The translations under genes and the position numbers were made by a program. This document shows positions 7,517 through 14,780 of a DNA stretch of 19,990 nucleotides, one piece after another (the stretch's first letter is position 1; each line of letters opens with the position of its first letter). The notes under the pieces are model-generated. The model did no database searches, had not been told where the DNA came from, and saw only the letters and a program-made list of their open reading frames with translations. Location of the stretch: positions 1 through 19,990 of the forward strand of contig DCGJ01000090.1 of the NCBI GenBank assembly GCA_002315495.1, written 5' to 3'. The stretch is from Lachnoclostridium sp. UBA1781. GTDB taxonomy: Bacteria > Bacillota > Clostridia > Lachnospirales > Lachnospiraceae.

Positions 7517-9313
7517 ATGAGTAATATGGATGACAGAAAAGTTCTTCTCTCACTTAACAATGTAAGCGTTAAATTTAATGTTCGAGGAAGAACACTCAGT
7601 GCTATCAGAAACGTATCTCTTGATATTTATGAGCACGAGAATCTTGCAATCGTAGGTGAATCAGGTTCAGGTAAGTCAGTTCTTACCAAGACATTTGCCG
7701 GAATGCTAGATTCAAACGGATATGTATCAGAAGGAAGCATTATTCTTTCTGATGATGAAATTTCCAAAACAGAAGTAAAACTTACTCCAAGAAATAAGAA
7801 GATCTACGCCAAGATGCTTAAGTTTCTTAATGACAATTCGGTTCTTGAGCGTGGAAGTGCTGAATATGTAGCCTGCAAGCAGAAAAAGCAGGAAATTAAA
7901 TATGCACAGGGTTTATCAGCTGAGGAAGAAGCTGATTATGCAACTCAGATTAAGACTGCAGAAGAGTCTATTATTGACTTAAATAATAAGCTTTGGACAC
8001 TTGATAAGAAGAATCCCGATGACGCTCAGGAAATCGCAAGAATTAATGAGAACGTCAAGGAACTTGGAGCTGAAATTGCCGAACTTACAGCTCAGATGAA
8101 AGAAAAGGTCAAAGAGCGTAAGGCAGCATACAGTTCAGATTCAGCACGTGTTGAAGCTGACAAGCAGGAAATTGCCAGACTTTTAAAACTCAGAGATGAG
8201 AAGATTGCCAAGGCAGACAATGAAGCCAATCCCAATAGCCTTTCAGATGAAGTAATCGAGAGAAACAAGAAGATTGCATACGAAATTCTTCTTTCTATCG
8301 GAAGATACCCTTACAAAGATCAGTTTGTGTTTATGATTAAGCTTCAGAAAGCCTTCAAACTTGCAATGAGCATCGGCGAAGATTTAACTGATGACGAAAC
8401 ACTTAATAAGATTTTTGAAACAGTAGCTTTCCGTGTGGAATTCCGCTCGGTTGACGAAGAAGCTGAAATGGTTTACGGATACGCTATTATTGACTGTGCC
8501 AAGGTTAAATATACCAAGGACTGGCAGCAGATTCGTGGATGCCGTATCGCAACGGTATTCCAGGATCCCATGACTTCATTAAACCCTGTTATCACAATCG
8601 GTAAGCAGATTATGACAGTTATTCTCAAGCATCAGCACTGTACCAATGCTGAAGCAAGAGAGCGTACTCTTGATATTATGGCCAAGGTAGGTATTCCTGA
8701 TCCTGAGAAGAGATTCGATGATTATCCCTTCGAATATTCAGGCGGTATGAGACAGCGTATCGTTATTGCGATTGCACTTACCGCAAATCCGGACGTTCTG
8801 ATCTGTGACGAGCCGACGACCGCGCTCGATGTGACCATTCAGGCACAGATTCTGGAATTGATCAATAAGCTGAAGGAAGAGAGAGATCTGTCCGTTATCT
8901 TCATTACCCATGATTTGGGTGTTGTTGCGAACATGGCAGACCGAATCGCCGTTATGTATGCAGGTAAGATTGTGGAGTGCGGTACCGCAGAGGACGTATT
9001 CTACGCACCGGCACATCCATACACCTGGGCGCTTCTTTCCTCTGTTCCGGATCTTGACACGGTCGGTAAGCTCGAGAGTATTCCGGGCACGCCGCCGAAT
9101 ATGATTTACCCGCCGAAGGGAGACGCATTTGCCGAGAGAAACAAATATGCGCTGGAAATCGACTTCGAGATGCAGCCTCCGATGTTTGAAATCTCGGAAA
9201 CGCACAGTGCAGCCACCTGGCTGTTACATCCGAATGCGCCGAAGATTGATCCGCCGGAAATCGTTACCGAGCGTATCGCAAGAATGAAGAAAATGCGGGG
9301 TGAGAACGAATGA
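7517..9313 (+). CDS. oppD: Oligopeptide ABC transporter ATP-binding protein OppD/AmiE-type with large helical insertion
   Basis: ATPase driving the importer, 598 residues against about 340-355 for typical OppD/AmiE. Walker A is GESGSGKS (47-54), the Q-loop FQDP has Gln349, the signature SGGMRQR is at 408-414, Walker B LICDEP at 428-433, and the switch His in THDLG is residue 465. The Walker A to Q-loop gap is about 295 residues instead of about 50, because of a charged, largely helical insertion (about 76-335). The C-terminus follows the Ami pattern, with GDAFAERN where many OppD proteins have a Cys-containing motif. ATG 7517 with GAGGTG upstream is preferred to GTG 7505, which overlaps the oppC stop. 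Codon usage changes abruptly inside the gene: none of 9 Pro codons are CCG before 8729, but 14 of 16 are from 8789 onward. The stop overlaps oppF (ATGA). Confidence 0.93.
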   Translation: MSNMDDRKVLLSLNNVSVKFNVRGRTLSAIRNVSLDIYEHENLAIVGESGSGKSVLTKTFAGMLDSNGYVSEGSIILSDDEISKTEVKLTPRNKKIYAKMLKFLNDNSVLERGSAEYVACKQKKQEIKYAQGLSAEEEADYATQIKTAEESIIDLNNKLWTLDKKNPDDAQEIARINENVKELGAEIAELTAQMKEKVKERKAAYSSDSARVEADKQEIARLLKLRDEKIAKADNEANPNSLSDEVIERNKKIAYEILLSIGRYPYKDQFVFMIKLQKAFKLAMSIGEDLTDDETLNKIFETVAFRVEFRSVDEEAEMVYGYAIIDCAKVKYTKDWQQIRGCRIATVFQDPMTSLNPVITIGKQIMTVILKHQHCTNAEARERTLDIMAKVGIPDPEKRFDDYPFEYSGGMRQRIVIAIALTANPDVLICDEPTTALDVTIQAQILELINKLKEERDLSVIFITHDLGVVANMADRIAVMYAGKIVECGTAEDVFYAPAHPYTWALLSSVPDLDTVGKLESIPGTPPNMIYPPKGDAFAERNKYALEIDFEMQPPMFEISETHSAATWLLHPNAPKIDPPEIVTERIARMKKMRGENE

Positions 9314-10416
9314 GCGAAGATAAATCCATAAACTCCAAGGTGGAGAAGGGTGACGTTCTCCTTCGTGTGGAGAATTTGTCGATGCACTTTGGTAAGGGCG
9401 CCGGCAAGAAAAAGGCCGTGGATGACGTTTCCTTCGATGTCAAGAAGGGCGAAGTGTTCGGCCTCGTAGGTGAGTCCGGTTGTGGTAAGACGACGACCGG
9501 CCGAACCATCATCCGTCTGTACGATGCCACCTCCGGAAATGTGTATTTCAAGGGGCAGCGTATCGTAGCCGGTATGCAGGGCTACAAGGATAAGATTCAG
9601 GAACTGAAGGCGCAGCGCAAGGCACTTGCTTCCGCAGGCTCCTCGGCTCAGCTGAGTGAAATTGATGACCGCATCAATGCGCTTCGCGAAGAGATTAAGA
9701 AAGCAAAATACGACCATAAGCATGCGAAGAGAGACCTGGTTACGAAGATTCAGATGATTTACCAGGACCCGGTTGCTTCTCTTGACCCGCGTATGACCGT
9801 TCGTGAGATTATCGCGGAAGGTCTGGTTATTCAGGGTGAGCGAAACAAGAAGGTCATTGAGCAGAAGGTATATGAAATGCTCGATACCGTAGGTTTGGTG
9901 CACGAGCATGCAGACCGTTATCCGCACGAATTCTCCGGCGGACAGAGACAGCGTATCGGTATCGCCCGTTCCATTATCATGCAGCCGGAGATGATTATCG
10001 CCGATGAGCCGATTTCCGCTTTGGACGTATCCATTCGTGCGCAGGTCATTAACCTGTTAAATGATTTGCGTAATTCCATGGGACTTACGGTGCTTTTCAT
10101 CGCGCATGATTTGTCGGTTGTAAAGTACATTTCCGATCGAATCGGCGTTATGTACTATGGTAATCTGGTTGAGCTTACGACCTCGGATGAGCTGTTCGCA
10201 CATCCGCTTCATCCGTATACCAAGTCGCTTCTTTCCGCGATTCCGCTTCCGGATCCGGAAACCGAGAAGAATCGTGAGCGTATCCGTTACAATCCGCTTA
10301 CCGACCACGAGTATTCCGAAGAAACGCCTGCTTTGCGGGAGATTGCGCCGGGGCATTTTGTTCGCTGCACCTCAAAGGAGTACACGAAGTACCGCGCAGA
10401 ACTTGGCTACAAGTAA
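9310..10416 (+). CDS. oppF: Oligopeptide ABC transporter ATP-binding protein, OppF/AmiF-type
   Basis: Second ATPase of the importer, 368 residues. Walker A GESGCGKTT (54-62), Q-loop YQDP with Gln152, signature SGGQRQR (209-215), Walker B IIADEP (229-234), and the switch His in AHDLS. Between Walker A and the Q-loop lies an extra run of about 50 residues rich in Lys, Glu and Ala (about 90-145), probably a short coiled-coil hairpin at the same site as the much larger OppD insert. The tail IRYNPLTDHEY and APGHFV matches the AmiF-type ending as I know it. The ATG overlaps the oppD stop by four bases. Codons are G/C-ending (nearly all Pro are CCG), unlike oppA-oppC. Confidence 0.94.
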   Translation: MSEDKSINSKVEKGDVLLRVENLSMHFGKGAGKKKAVDDVSFDVKKGEVFGLVGESGCGKTTTGRTIIRLYDATSGNVYFKGQRIVAGMQGYKDKIQELKAQRKALASAGSSAQLSEIDDRINALREEIKKAKYDHKHAKRDLVTKIQMIYQDPVASLDPRMTVREIIAEGLVIQGERNKKVIEQKVYEMLDTVGLVHEHADRYPHEFSGGQRQRIGIARSIIMQPEMIIADEPISALDVSIRAQVINLLNDLRNSMGLTVLFIAHDLSVVKYISDRIGVMYYGNLVELTTSDELFAHPLHPYTKSLLSAIPLPDPETEKNRERIRYNPLTDHEYSEETPALREIAPGHFVRCTSKEYTKYRAELGYK

Positions 10417-10432
10417 ACTATGAAATGAAAAT

Positions 10433-10449
10433 GCCCGGCATTTCCGGGC
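10433..10449 (+). other. Short hairpin between oppF and the DUF3899-like gene
   Basis: GCCCGG (10433-10438) pairs with CCGGGC (10444-10449) around CATTT. No T-run follows, so transcription probably continues into the next gene. It may act as an mRNA stability element. Confidence 0.45.
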
Positions 10450-10479
10450 GGAAACCGAACCGATAGGGAGAACCTTACG

Positions 10480-10932
10480 TTGGAACAGAATTTGCAAGAA
10501 GAAACAAAGGAAAAACGTGCCGAAGATTTCGATTTGAAGAAAACGAGTCCGTGGTGGAAAAAGTATCTGATTACGCTCGCTGTGGGCGTTGGCATGATGC
10601 TTTTGTTTGTCTGGATTCGCGGCGGCTTCGATGCGGAAATCACGACCGCAACGCGCCTTGGTGCATGGTCGGACGGCTGTTTTATTACCGGCGTTTTGAT
10701 TGCAGGAATCGGACTTCTGACCTGGCTTTCCGGGGAGGGAGCATTTGACATGCTCGGATATGCCATTAAACTTGGCATTACCTTAATCTTTCGTACCGAG
10801 CACGAGTCCTACGTGGACTATAAGGTCCGCAAGAATGAGCATAAGCCGGTTTGCTTCTATTTGGTTCTGGTGGGCATGTTTTTTCTGCTTTTGGCAGGCA
10901 TTTTCACTGGTTTGTTTACAATCTTTGAATAA
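10480..10932 (+). CDS. Small membrane protein, DUF3899-like
   Basis: A 150-residue protein with a charged N-terminal tail and about three to four hydrophobic segments (about 27-45, 64-84, possibly 88-103, and 126-147). The middle motif SDGCFITGVLIAGIGLLTWL followed by GAFDMLGYAIK resembles the DUF3899 family of small Firmicutes membrane proteins. I recognise it by pattern, and the family has no function known to me. The frame opens with TTG (10480), preceded by AGGGAG (10465-10470) at nine bases. No upstream ATG exists in frame, and later ATGs lie inside the first membrane segment. It follows oppF by 63 bases without a terminator and is followed by a strong terminator, so it is probably the last gene of the opp transcript. 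Whether it takes part in transport is unknown. Confidence 0.75.
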   Translation: MEQNLQEETKEKRAEDFDLKKTSPWWKKYLITLAVGVGMMLLFVWIRGGFDAEITTATRLGAWSDGCFITGVLIAGIGLLTWLSGEGAFDMLGYAIKLGITLIFRTEHESYVDYKVRKNEHKPVCFYLVLVGMFFLLLAGIFTGLFTIFE

Positions 10933-10939
10933 TAATAAG

Positions 10940-10971
10940 AGGAACAGTATTGCAAAATGCTGTTCCTTTTT
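10940..10971 (+). terminator. Strong intrinsic terminator of the opp operon
   Basis: AGGAACAGTATT (10940-10951) pairs with AATGCTGTTCCT (10956-10967) with one T.G wobble and a GCAA tetraloop. It is followed by a T-run (10967-10971). It lies just after the DUF3899-like stop codon. Confidence 0.85.
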
Positions 10972-11034
10972 GTATATTGACTTCGTACGGGCTAGTTGAA
11001 AATGCCCGAAAAGGGATAATTGGGAGGAATACAC

Positions 11035-12822
11035 ATGAAGAAGATTCTTGCAGTGGTTTTTGTGCTGGCAATGGTTTGCAGTCTTGCGGCCTGTGGAGAG
11101 GAAAAGACGACAAAGAAGCCGGCCGAGACTTCGAAGGCTCCGGCAACGAGTGAAGCGCCGGCAACCACCGATGCTTCTCAGACGACGGATGGTCCGGCAA
11201 CGACCGACGCGCCTGTAACGACGGATGCGCCTGCAACGACCGACGCACCGGCTCCTACCGGACAGACCGTAAACAACTGGGTTGACCCGAATACGAAGCC
11301 GATCTCCATTACGACCGGCGTAAACAATCAATGGGTATGCTACGGGGATATCTTCCAGATCGTACTGGAAGCTCCGAGATATGATATGGCTTACGAGGAT
11401 GAAGAAGAGTATATGATGCTGAGCGCATCCATCGCTGCCTTTTTCGAAACCATTTCCGATAGTGTTAAGGCTACAGGCGAAAAGTTTGCGGACTGCTATG
11501 AGGATTATGAGGATGCCTTTGATATTACCGACCGTTTTATCGAGAGCTATAAACCGCATCTGACCCGCGCAGACTCCAGAGTATGCAGCATTTTGCTGGA
11601 GTACTATGGTTATCAGGGTGGCGCACATGAAACGCAGGGCTCTTACAGCGCCTGCTTTGATTCGAAGACCGGTTCTCTTCTGGCACTTTCCGATGTGGTG
11701 AAGGATGTGGATGCCTTCTATAAGGTTGTTTCCAATCAGCTTTATCAGAATCCGGTTTCTGAAGAATTTATGGAAGTGTCAAATGCGGACGAGCTCTACA
11801 AGAAGTTAGCAAATGATGGCATTAGCAATTTCACCGTTGATTATGAGGGTGTTACCGTATACTTTAACCCATATGATCTTGCCGGTTACCTGGAGGGTCA
11901 GATTGCAACGACCGTATACTTTGCGGACCACAGAGATTTGTTCGTCGAGAAGTATATGTATGTTCCGGAAAACTACATGATGACCAATCCGGTTTCTTAT
12001 GGCAAGCTTTACGGCGTGGATCACGGTATCCTGTTTATGAATTGCACGGCATTCGAAGATATGTACGTAACCGAGATTACGGTTAGCTATGTTCCGGTTG
12101 ACGAGAACGGAAAAGAGGGACAGCAGAAGGATTTCAAGTTGTCGGTTGATGCTTCCGAGTATTGCGGTTCCTGGAATGCAAATGTAGCCGTTGTGGGAGA
12201 AAAAACCTTCCTTATGTTAGGCTTAAATCAGGTGAATCCGGTTTATTACATCTACGAGCTGGATGCTTCCTCGGATCAGTTCCTGAAGGAAACCTATAAG
12301 GATGAAGGATATCTTACCTATGTGATTCAGCAGCTCTATGATGGGGAGGCATCGGAGGAGAATCCGGAGCCGGAGGTCATTGAGTACAGCATCCTTTACA
12401 ATGTTATGGGCGATCCGACGAGTTTTTATTTCAGTGAAACAACGAATCGTCTTGGTAATGTCGTTCTTAAGAGCGAGCGAAAGATTACCGAAAAGGGTAC
12501 CATGGAGCTTGTCAATCCGGTAAAGCTCGTTCTCGGTTATATGGAATGGGACGGCATTTTGCTGAAGGATGTGACCGGTACCGAGGTGCTTGATTTTGAT
12601 CCATACAAGATGACCTGTGAGGTTGGAACGAAGACGGTTACCGTTCCGTCCGGAAGATACTTTATGTATCTTGGATTTATCAGTGAAAATGAGTTCGTGT
12701 TCTTCTACGGAGACGAATACGGAAGTGAGGAGAACTACTACCTTCTTGTAACTGTGGAGGGAGAGAATCCGGGCAAGGTGAACGGAATCTCCACGGATGA
12801 TATTTTCAGTATCGACCGCTAA
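11035..12822 (+). CDS. Lipoprotein with TTDAP repeat linker and DUF3298-like domain
   Basis: A secreted, lipid-anchored protein of 595 residues. The signal peptide ends in lipobox LAAC (Cys20), followed by a Lys/Thr/Pro/Ala-rich linker with repeated TTDAP units (about 43-72). Around residues 150-260 the sequence YYGYQGGAHETQGSYSACFD, then TGSLLALSDVV, resembles the DUF3298/RsiV-type domain (YxGGAH, FD, TG, L-D). That domain is found in secreted proteins of Firmicutes, often with DUF4163, and in the anti-sigma factor RsiV, where it binds lysozyme. The remaining 300 or so residues are rich in aromatic and beta-type sequence and I do not recognise them. The start is set by GGGAGG (11022-11027) seven bases upstream. 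Stand-alone gene between a terminator and a hairpin cluster. Ligand and role unknown. Confidence 0.85.
   Translation: MKKILAVVFVLAMVCSLAACGEEKTTKKPAETSKAPATSEAPATTDASQTTDGPATTDAPVTTDAPATTDAPAPTGQTVNNWVDPNTKPISITTGVNNQWVCYGDIFQIVLEAPRYDMAYEDEEEYMMLSASIAAFFETISDSVKATGEKFADCYEDYEDAFDITDRFIESYKPHLTRADSRVCSILLEYYGYQGGAHETQGSYSACFDSKTGSLLALSDVVKDVDAFYKVVSNQLYQNPVSEEFMEVSNADELYKKLANDGISNFTVDYEGVTVYFNPYDLAGYLEGQIATTVYFADHRDLFVEKYMYVPENYMMTNPVSYGKLYGVDHGILFMNCTAFEDMYVTEITVSYVPVDENGKEGQQKDFKLSVDASEYCGSWNANVAVVGEKTFLMLGLNQVNPVYYIYELDASSDQFLKETYKDEGYLTYVIQQLYDGEASEENPEPEVIEYSILYNVMGDPTSFYFSETTNRLGNVVLKSERKITEKGTMELVNPVKLVLGYMEWDGILLKDVTGTEVLDFDPYKMTCEVGTKTVTVPSGRYFMYLGFISENEFVFFYGDEYGSEENYYLLVTVEGENPGKVNGISTDDIFSIDR
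11161..11250 (+). repeat. Five tandem 18-base units in the lipoprotein linker
   Basis: Five in-frame 18-base units encode ATTDAS, QTTDGP, ATTDAP, VTTDAP and ATTDAP. They form a flexible spacer between the membrane anchor and the folded domain. Such repeats can change number by slippage, so linker length may vary between strains. Confidence 0.85.
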
Positions 12823-12830
12823 GAGTGAGA

Positions 12831-12896
12831 CTTGGCTTCGGCCAAGGGGCATTTGCCCAAAATGGAATTGGCAACAATTCTGCGAGCAAAATCGCA
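12831..12896 (+). other. Cluster of four consecutive hairpins after the lipoprotein gene
   Basis: Four stem-loops in 66 bases: CTTGGC-TTCG-GCCAAG (12831-12846, an ultrastable C(UUCG)G loop), GGGC-ATTT-GCCC (12847-12858), GAATTG-GCAA-CAATTC (12865-12880, GNRA loop) and TGCGA-N6-TCGCA (12881-12896). None is followed by a T-run. They may end or protect the lipoprotein mRNA, or be an intergenic repeat element or a small structured RNA. The last two overlap the 16-base word shared with 2291-2306. Confidence 0.6.
12876..12891. repeat. Intergenic 16-base word, copy 2
   Basis: AATTCTGCGAGCAAAA, identical to 2291-2306, here 53 bases after the lipoprotein stop codon and spanning the third and fourth hairpins of the cluster. 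Confidence 0.4.
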
Positions 12897-12902
12897 TTTA
12901 GA

Positions 12903-12908
12903 TATAAT
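12903..12908 (+). promoter_or_regulatory. Possible -10 element for the Na/Pi transporter gene
   Basis: TATAAT lies 43 bases before the start codon, in an otherwise A/T-rich stretch. No good -35 hexamer is found 16-18 bases upstream, where the hairpin cluster lies. The promoter would thus need an activator, or the gene is read through from upstream. Confidence 0.35.
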
Positions 12909-12950
12909 TACACTATGTAAACATGTATCTTTTTATTAAAAGGAGTATCA

Positions 12951-14714
12951 ATGGACGTTTTTGATATGATAATCCGCCTGGGCTGCGGTCTGGTTTTCTT
13001 CATGTTTGGTATGAAAACCATGTCCAAAAGCCTGGAGAAGATGGCCGGCGGTAAGCTGGAGCATCTTCTGAAGAAAATGACCGCAAACCCGTTAATCAGT
13101 ATCTTTCTGGGTGCGGTAATCACGATTGCAATGCAGTCGTCCTCGGCTACCACCGTCATGCTGGTCGGTCTTGTAAACTCCGGACTGATGCAGTTCGGGC
13201 AGACGGTTAGTGTTATCTTCGGTGCGAACGTAGGTACCACATTAACCTCGTGGATTCTGGCACTTTCCGGAATCGACGGCAAATCCATTCTGTTAAATCT
13301 TATGAAGCCGGAGTATTTTGCTCCGATTCTGGCCGTCATTGGTACCGGATTTATCATGGTATCCAAGGACAACAAAAAAGTGAATATCGCGACGGTATTT
13401 GTCGGCTTTGACGTATTGATCTACGGTATGGAGATGATGAAGGAAGCGGTTAGTCCGCTGGCGGAAACCCAGGCATTTTCCGATGCACTCGTAAAGTTCG
13501 ACAACCCTGTTCTGGCAGTATTAATCGGTCTCGGAATCACGGCAGTCATTCAGAGCTCCGCAGCTTCCATCGGTATCCTGCAGGCACTTGCGGTCGGTAC
13601 CGGCGTTATTTCCTATAACCTCGCTGTGCCGATTATCATGGGTGTCAACATCGGTACCTGTGCGACCTCTTTGATTTCCTGTATCGGAACAAAGAAAAAT
13701 GCGAAGCGCGTTGCTGTGTTGCACGTGTCCATCAAGATTATCGGTACGATTTTCTGGCTGGCGGTTTATGAAGCGGTTCGTGCCGCATTTGCACCGGCCT
13801 TTATGGGCTCTATGGTAAACATGAGCTCCATCGCATTGATTCATACCGTGTACAACGTACTCACGACGCTTCTTCTGTTCCCATTCCAGAAGCTACTGGT
13901 AAAGATGGTAGAGAAGATGATTCCGGACGGAAGCGACGACGAGGACGAGGCAGACAAGGAATTCGCATTCCTCGATACCCGTCTTCTCAACAGCCCGTCT
14001 GTTGCAATCGCTGAGTGTAACAACTATACGAACAAAATGTGCGAAATTGCGAAGAGCAACCTGTATCATGCCATGAGCTTGTTTGATAACTACGACGAGA
14101 AGATGGTAGAGGAGGTCATCCGCGAGGAAGGGCTTCTCGACACCTACGAGGACAAGCTTTGTGCCTTCCTGACACAGTTATCCATTCGTTCCACTTCGGA
14201 ACACGATAGCCGCGTTATTTCGAAAATGCTCCACACCATCGGAGACTTTGAGCGTCTTGGTGACCATGCCCTGAATCTTTACAAGGCAGCGGAGGAGATT
14301 CACACCAAGGAGTTGAAGTTTACGCTGGAAGCACGCTCTGAGCTGAAGGTTCTGACCGCAGCGATTCGCGAGATTTTGGAGAATACCACGAAGGCATATA
14401 TCGGTGGTGATATTGATACGGCCTCGATGGTAGAGCCTCTTGAACAGGTAATCGATAAGCTGACACAGGAAATCAAGTCCAATCACATCGAGCGTCTCCA
14501 GAAGGGCGGCTGCTCCATCGTCATGGGCTTCATCCTGTCCGATATGCTGAATAACTATGAGCGTATCTCGGATCACTGCTCGAACGTTGCGATTGCCGTA
14601 ATCGAGGAGCAGAAGGGCAACTTCGATACCCATGCATATCTGAACGGTATGAAGTATGGCAACGTAGATTTCAACGTTGCGTATGAGGCATACAATAGCA
14701 AGTACTATCTGTAA
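12951..14714 (+). CDS. Na/Pi cotransporter family protein with C-terminal PhoU-like domain
   Basis: A 587-residue membrane protein, probably sodium-coupled phosphate uptake or a related anion transporter. The N-terminal two thirds hold two repeated transport units with the family hallmark motifs QSSSATT (62-68) and QSSAAS (201-206), each followed by a Gly/Asn-rich turn (GANVGTT and GVNIGTC). From about residue 340 a soluble helical region with paired DHA/DHC-type motifs (FERLGDHALNLYKAAEEI, YERISDHCSNVAIAV) matches a PhoU-like domain, the usual architecture of this family in Firmicutes. The start is supported by AAAAGGAG (12938-12945). No pst or pho genes are adjacent, so phosphate regulation is not shown. 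The substrate is inferred from the family. It converges with pepF over a shared terminator. Confidence 0.93.
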   Translation: MDVFDMIIRLGCGLVFFMFGMKTMSKSLEKMAGGKLEHLLKKMTANPLISIFLGAVITIAMQSSSATTVMLVGLVNSGLMQFGQTVSVIFGANVGTTLTSWILALSGIDGKSILLNLMKPEYFAPILAVIGTGFIMVSKDNKKVNIATVFVGFDVLIYGMEMMKEAVSPLAETQAFSDALVKFDNPVLAVLIGLGITAVIQSSAASIGILQALAVGTGVISYNLAVPIIMGVNIGTCATSLISCIGTKKNAKRVAVLHVSIKIIGTIFWLAVYEAVRAAFAPAFMGSMVNMSSIALIHTVYNVLTTLLLFPFQKLLVKMVEKMIPDGSDDEDEADKEFAFLDTRLLNSPSVAIAECNNYTNKMCEIAKSNLYHAMSLFDNYDEKMVEEVIREEGLLDTYEDKLCAFLTQLSIRSTSEHDSRVISKMLHTIGDFERLGDHALNLYKAAEEIHTKELKFTLEARSELKVLTAAIREILENTTKAYIGGDIDTASMVEPLEQVIDKLTQEIKSNHIERLQKGGCSIVMGFILSDMLNNYERISDHCSNVAIAVIEEQKGNFDTHAYLNGMKYGNVDFNVAYEAYNSKYYL

Positions 14715-14731
14715 ACAAGAAAAAAGATATC

Positions 14732-14759
14732 AAAAAAGCAGCCAATCGGCTGCTTTTTT
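14732..14759. terminator. Bidirectional terminator between the Na/Pi gene and pepF
   Basis: AAAAAAGCAGCC (14732-14743) and GGCTGCTTTTTT (14748-14759) form a perfect stem around AATC. The A-run and T-run on either side make it an intrinsic terminator in both directions, fitting the convergent genes. Confidence 0.9.
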
Positions 14760-14780
14760 GTATTATGAATTCGTCCGAAT

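Noticed and set aside
8750..9313. A frameshift or gene fusion in oppD
   Set aside because: All ATPase motifs occur in the right order in one frame. Only base and codon composition changes.
9106..9927. A 273-codon minus-strand open frame opposite oppD/oppF
   Set aside because: It lies entirely within conserved ABC ATPase genes. Its composition reflects the complementary strand of G/C-ending codons.
10977..11020. A promoter for the lipoprotein gene (TTGACT at 10977)
   Set aside because: No acceptable -10 hexamer lies 16-18 bases downstream. GATAAT at 11015 is too far away and almost overlaps the ribosome site.
11161..11250. CRISPR-like or minisatellite array
   Set aside because: The 18-base units are directly tandem, in frame and encode a Thr/Pro-rich linker. 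There are no spacers.
10783..11628. A 281-codon minus-strand open frame with Arg-rich repeats
   Set aside because: The repeats are the antisense of the TTDAP linker repeat in the lipoprotein gene, and the frame crosses a terminator.
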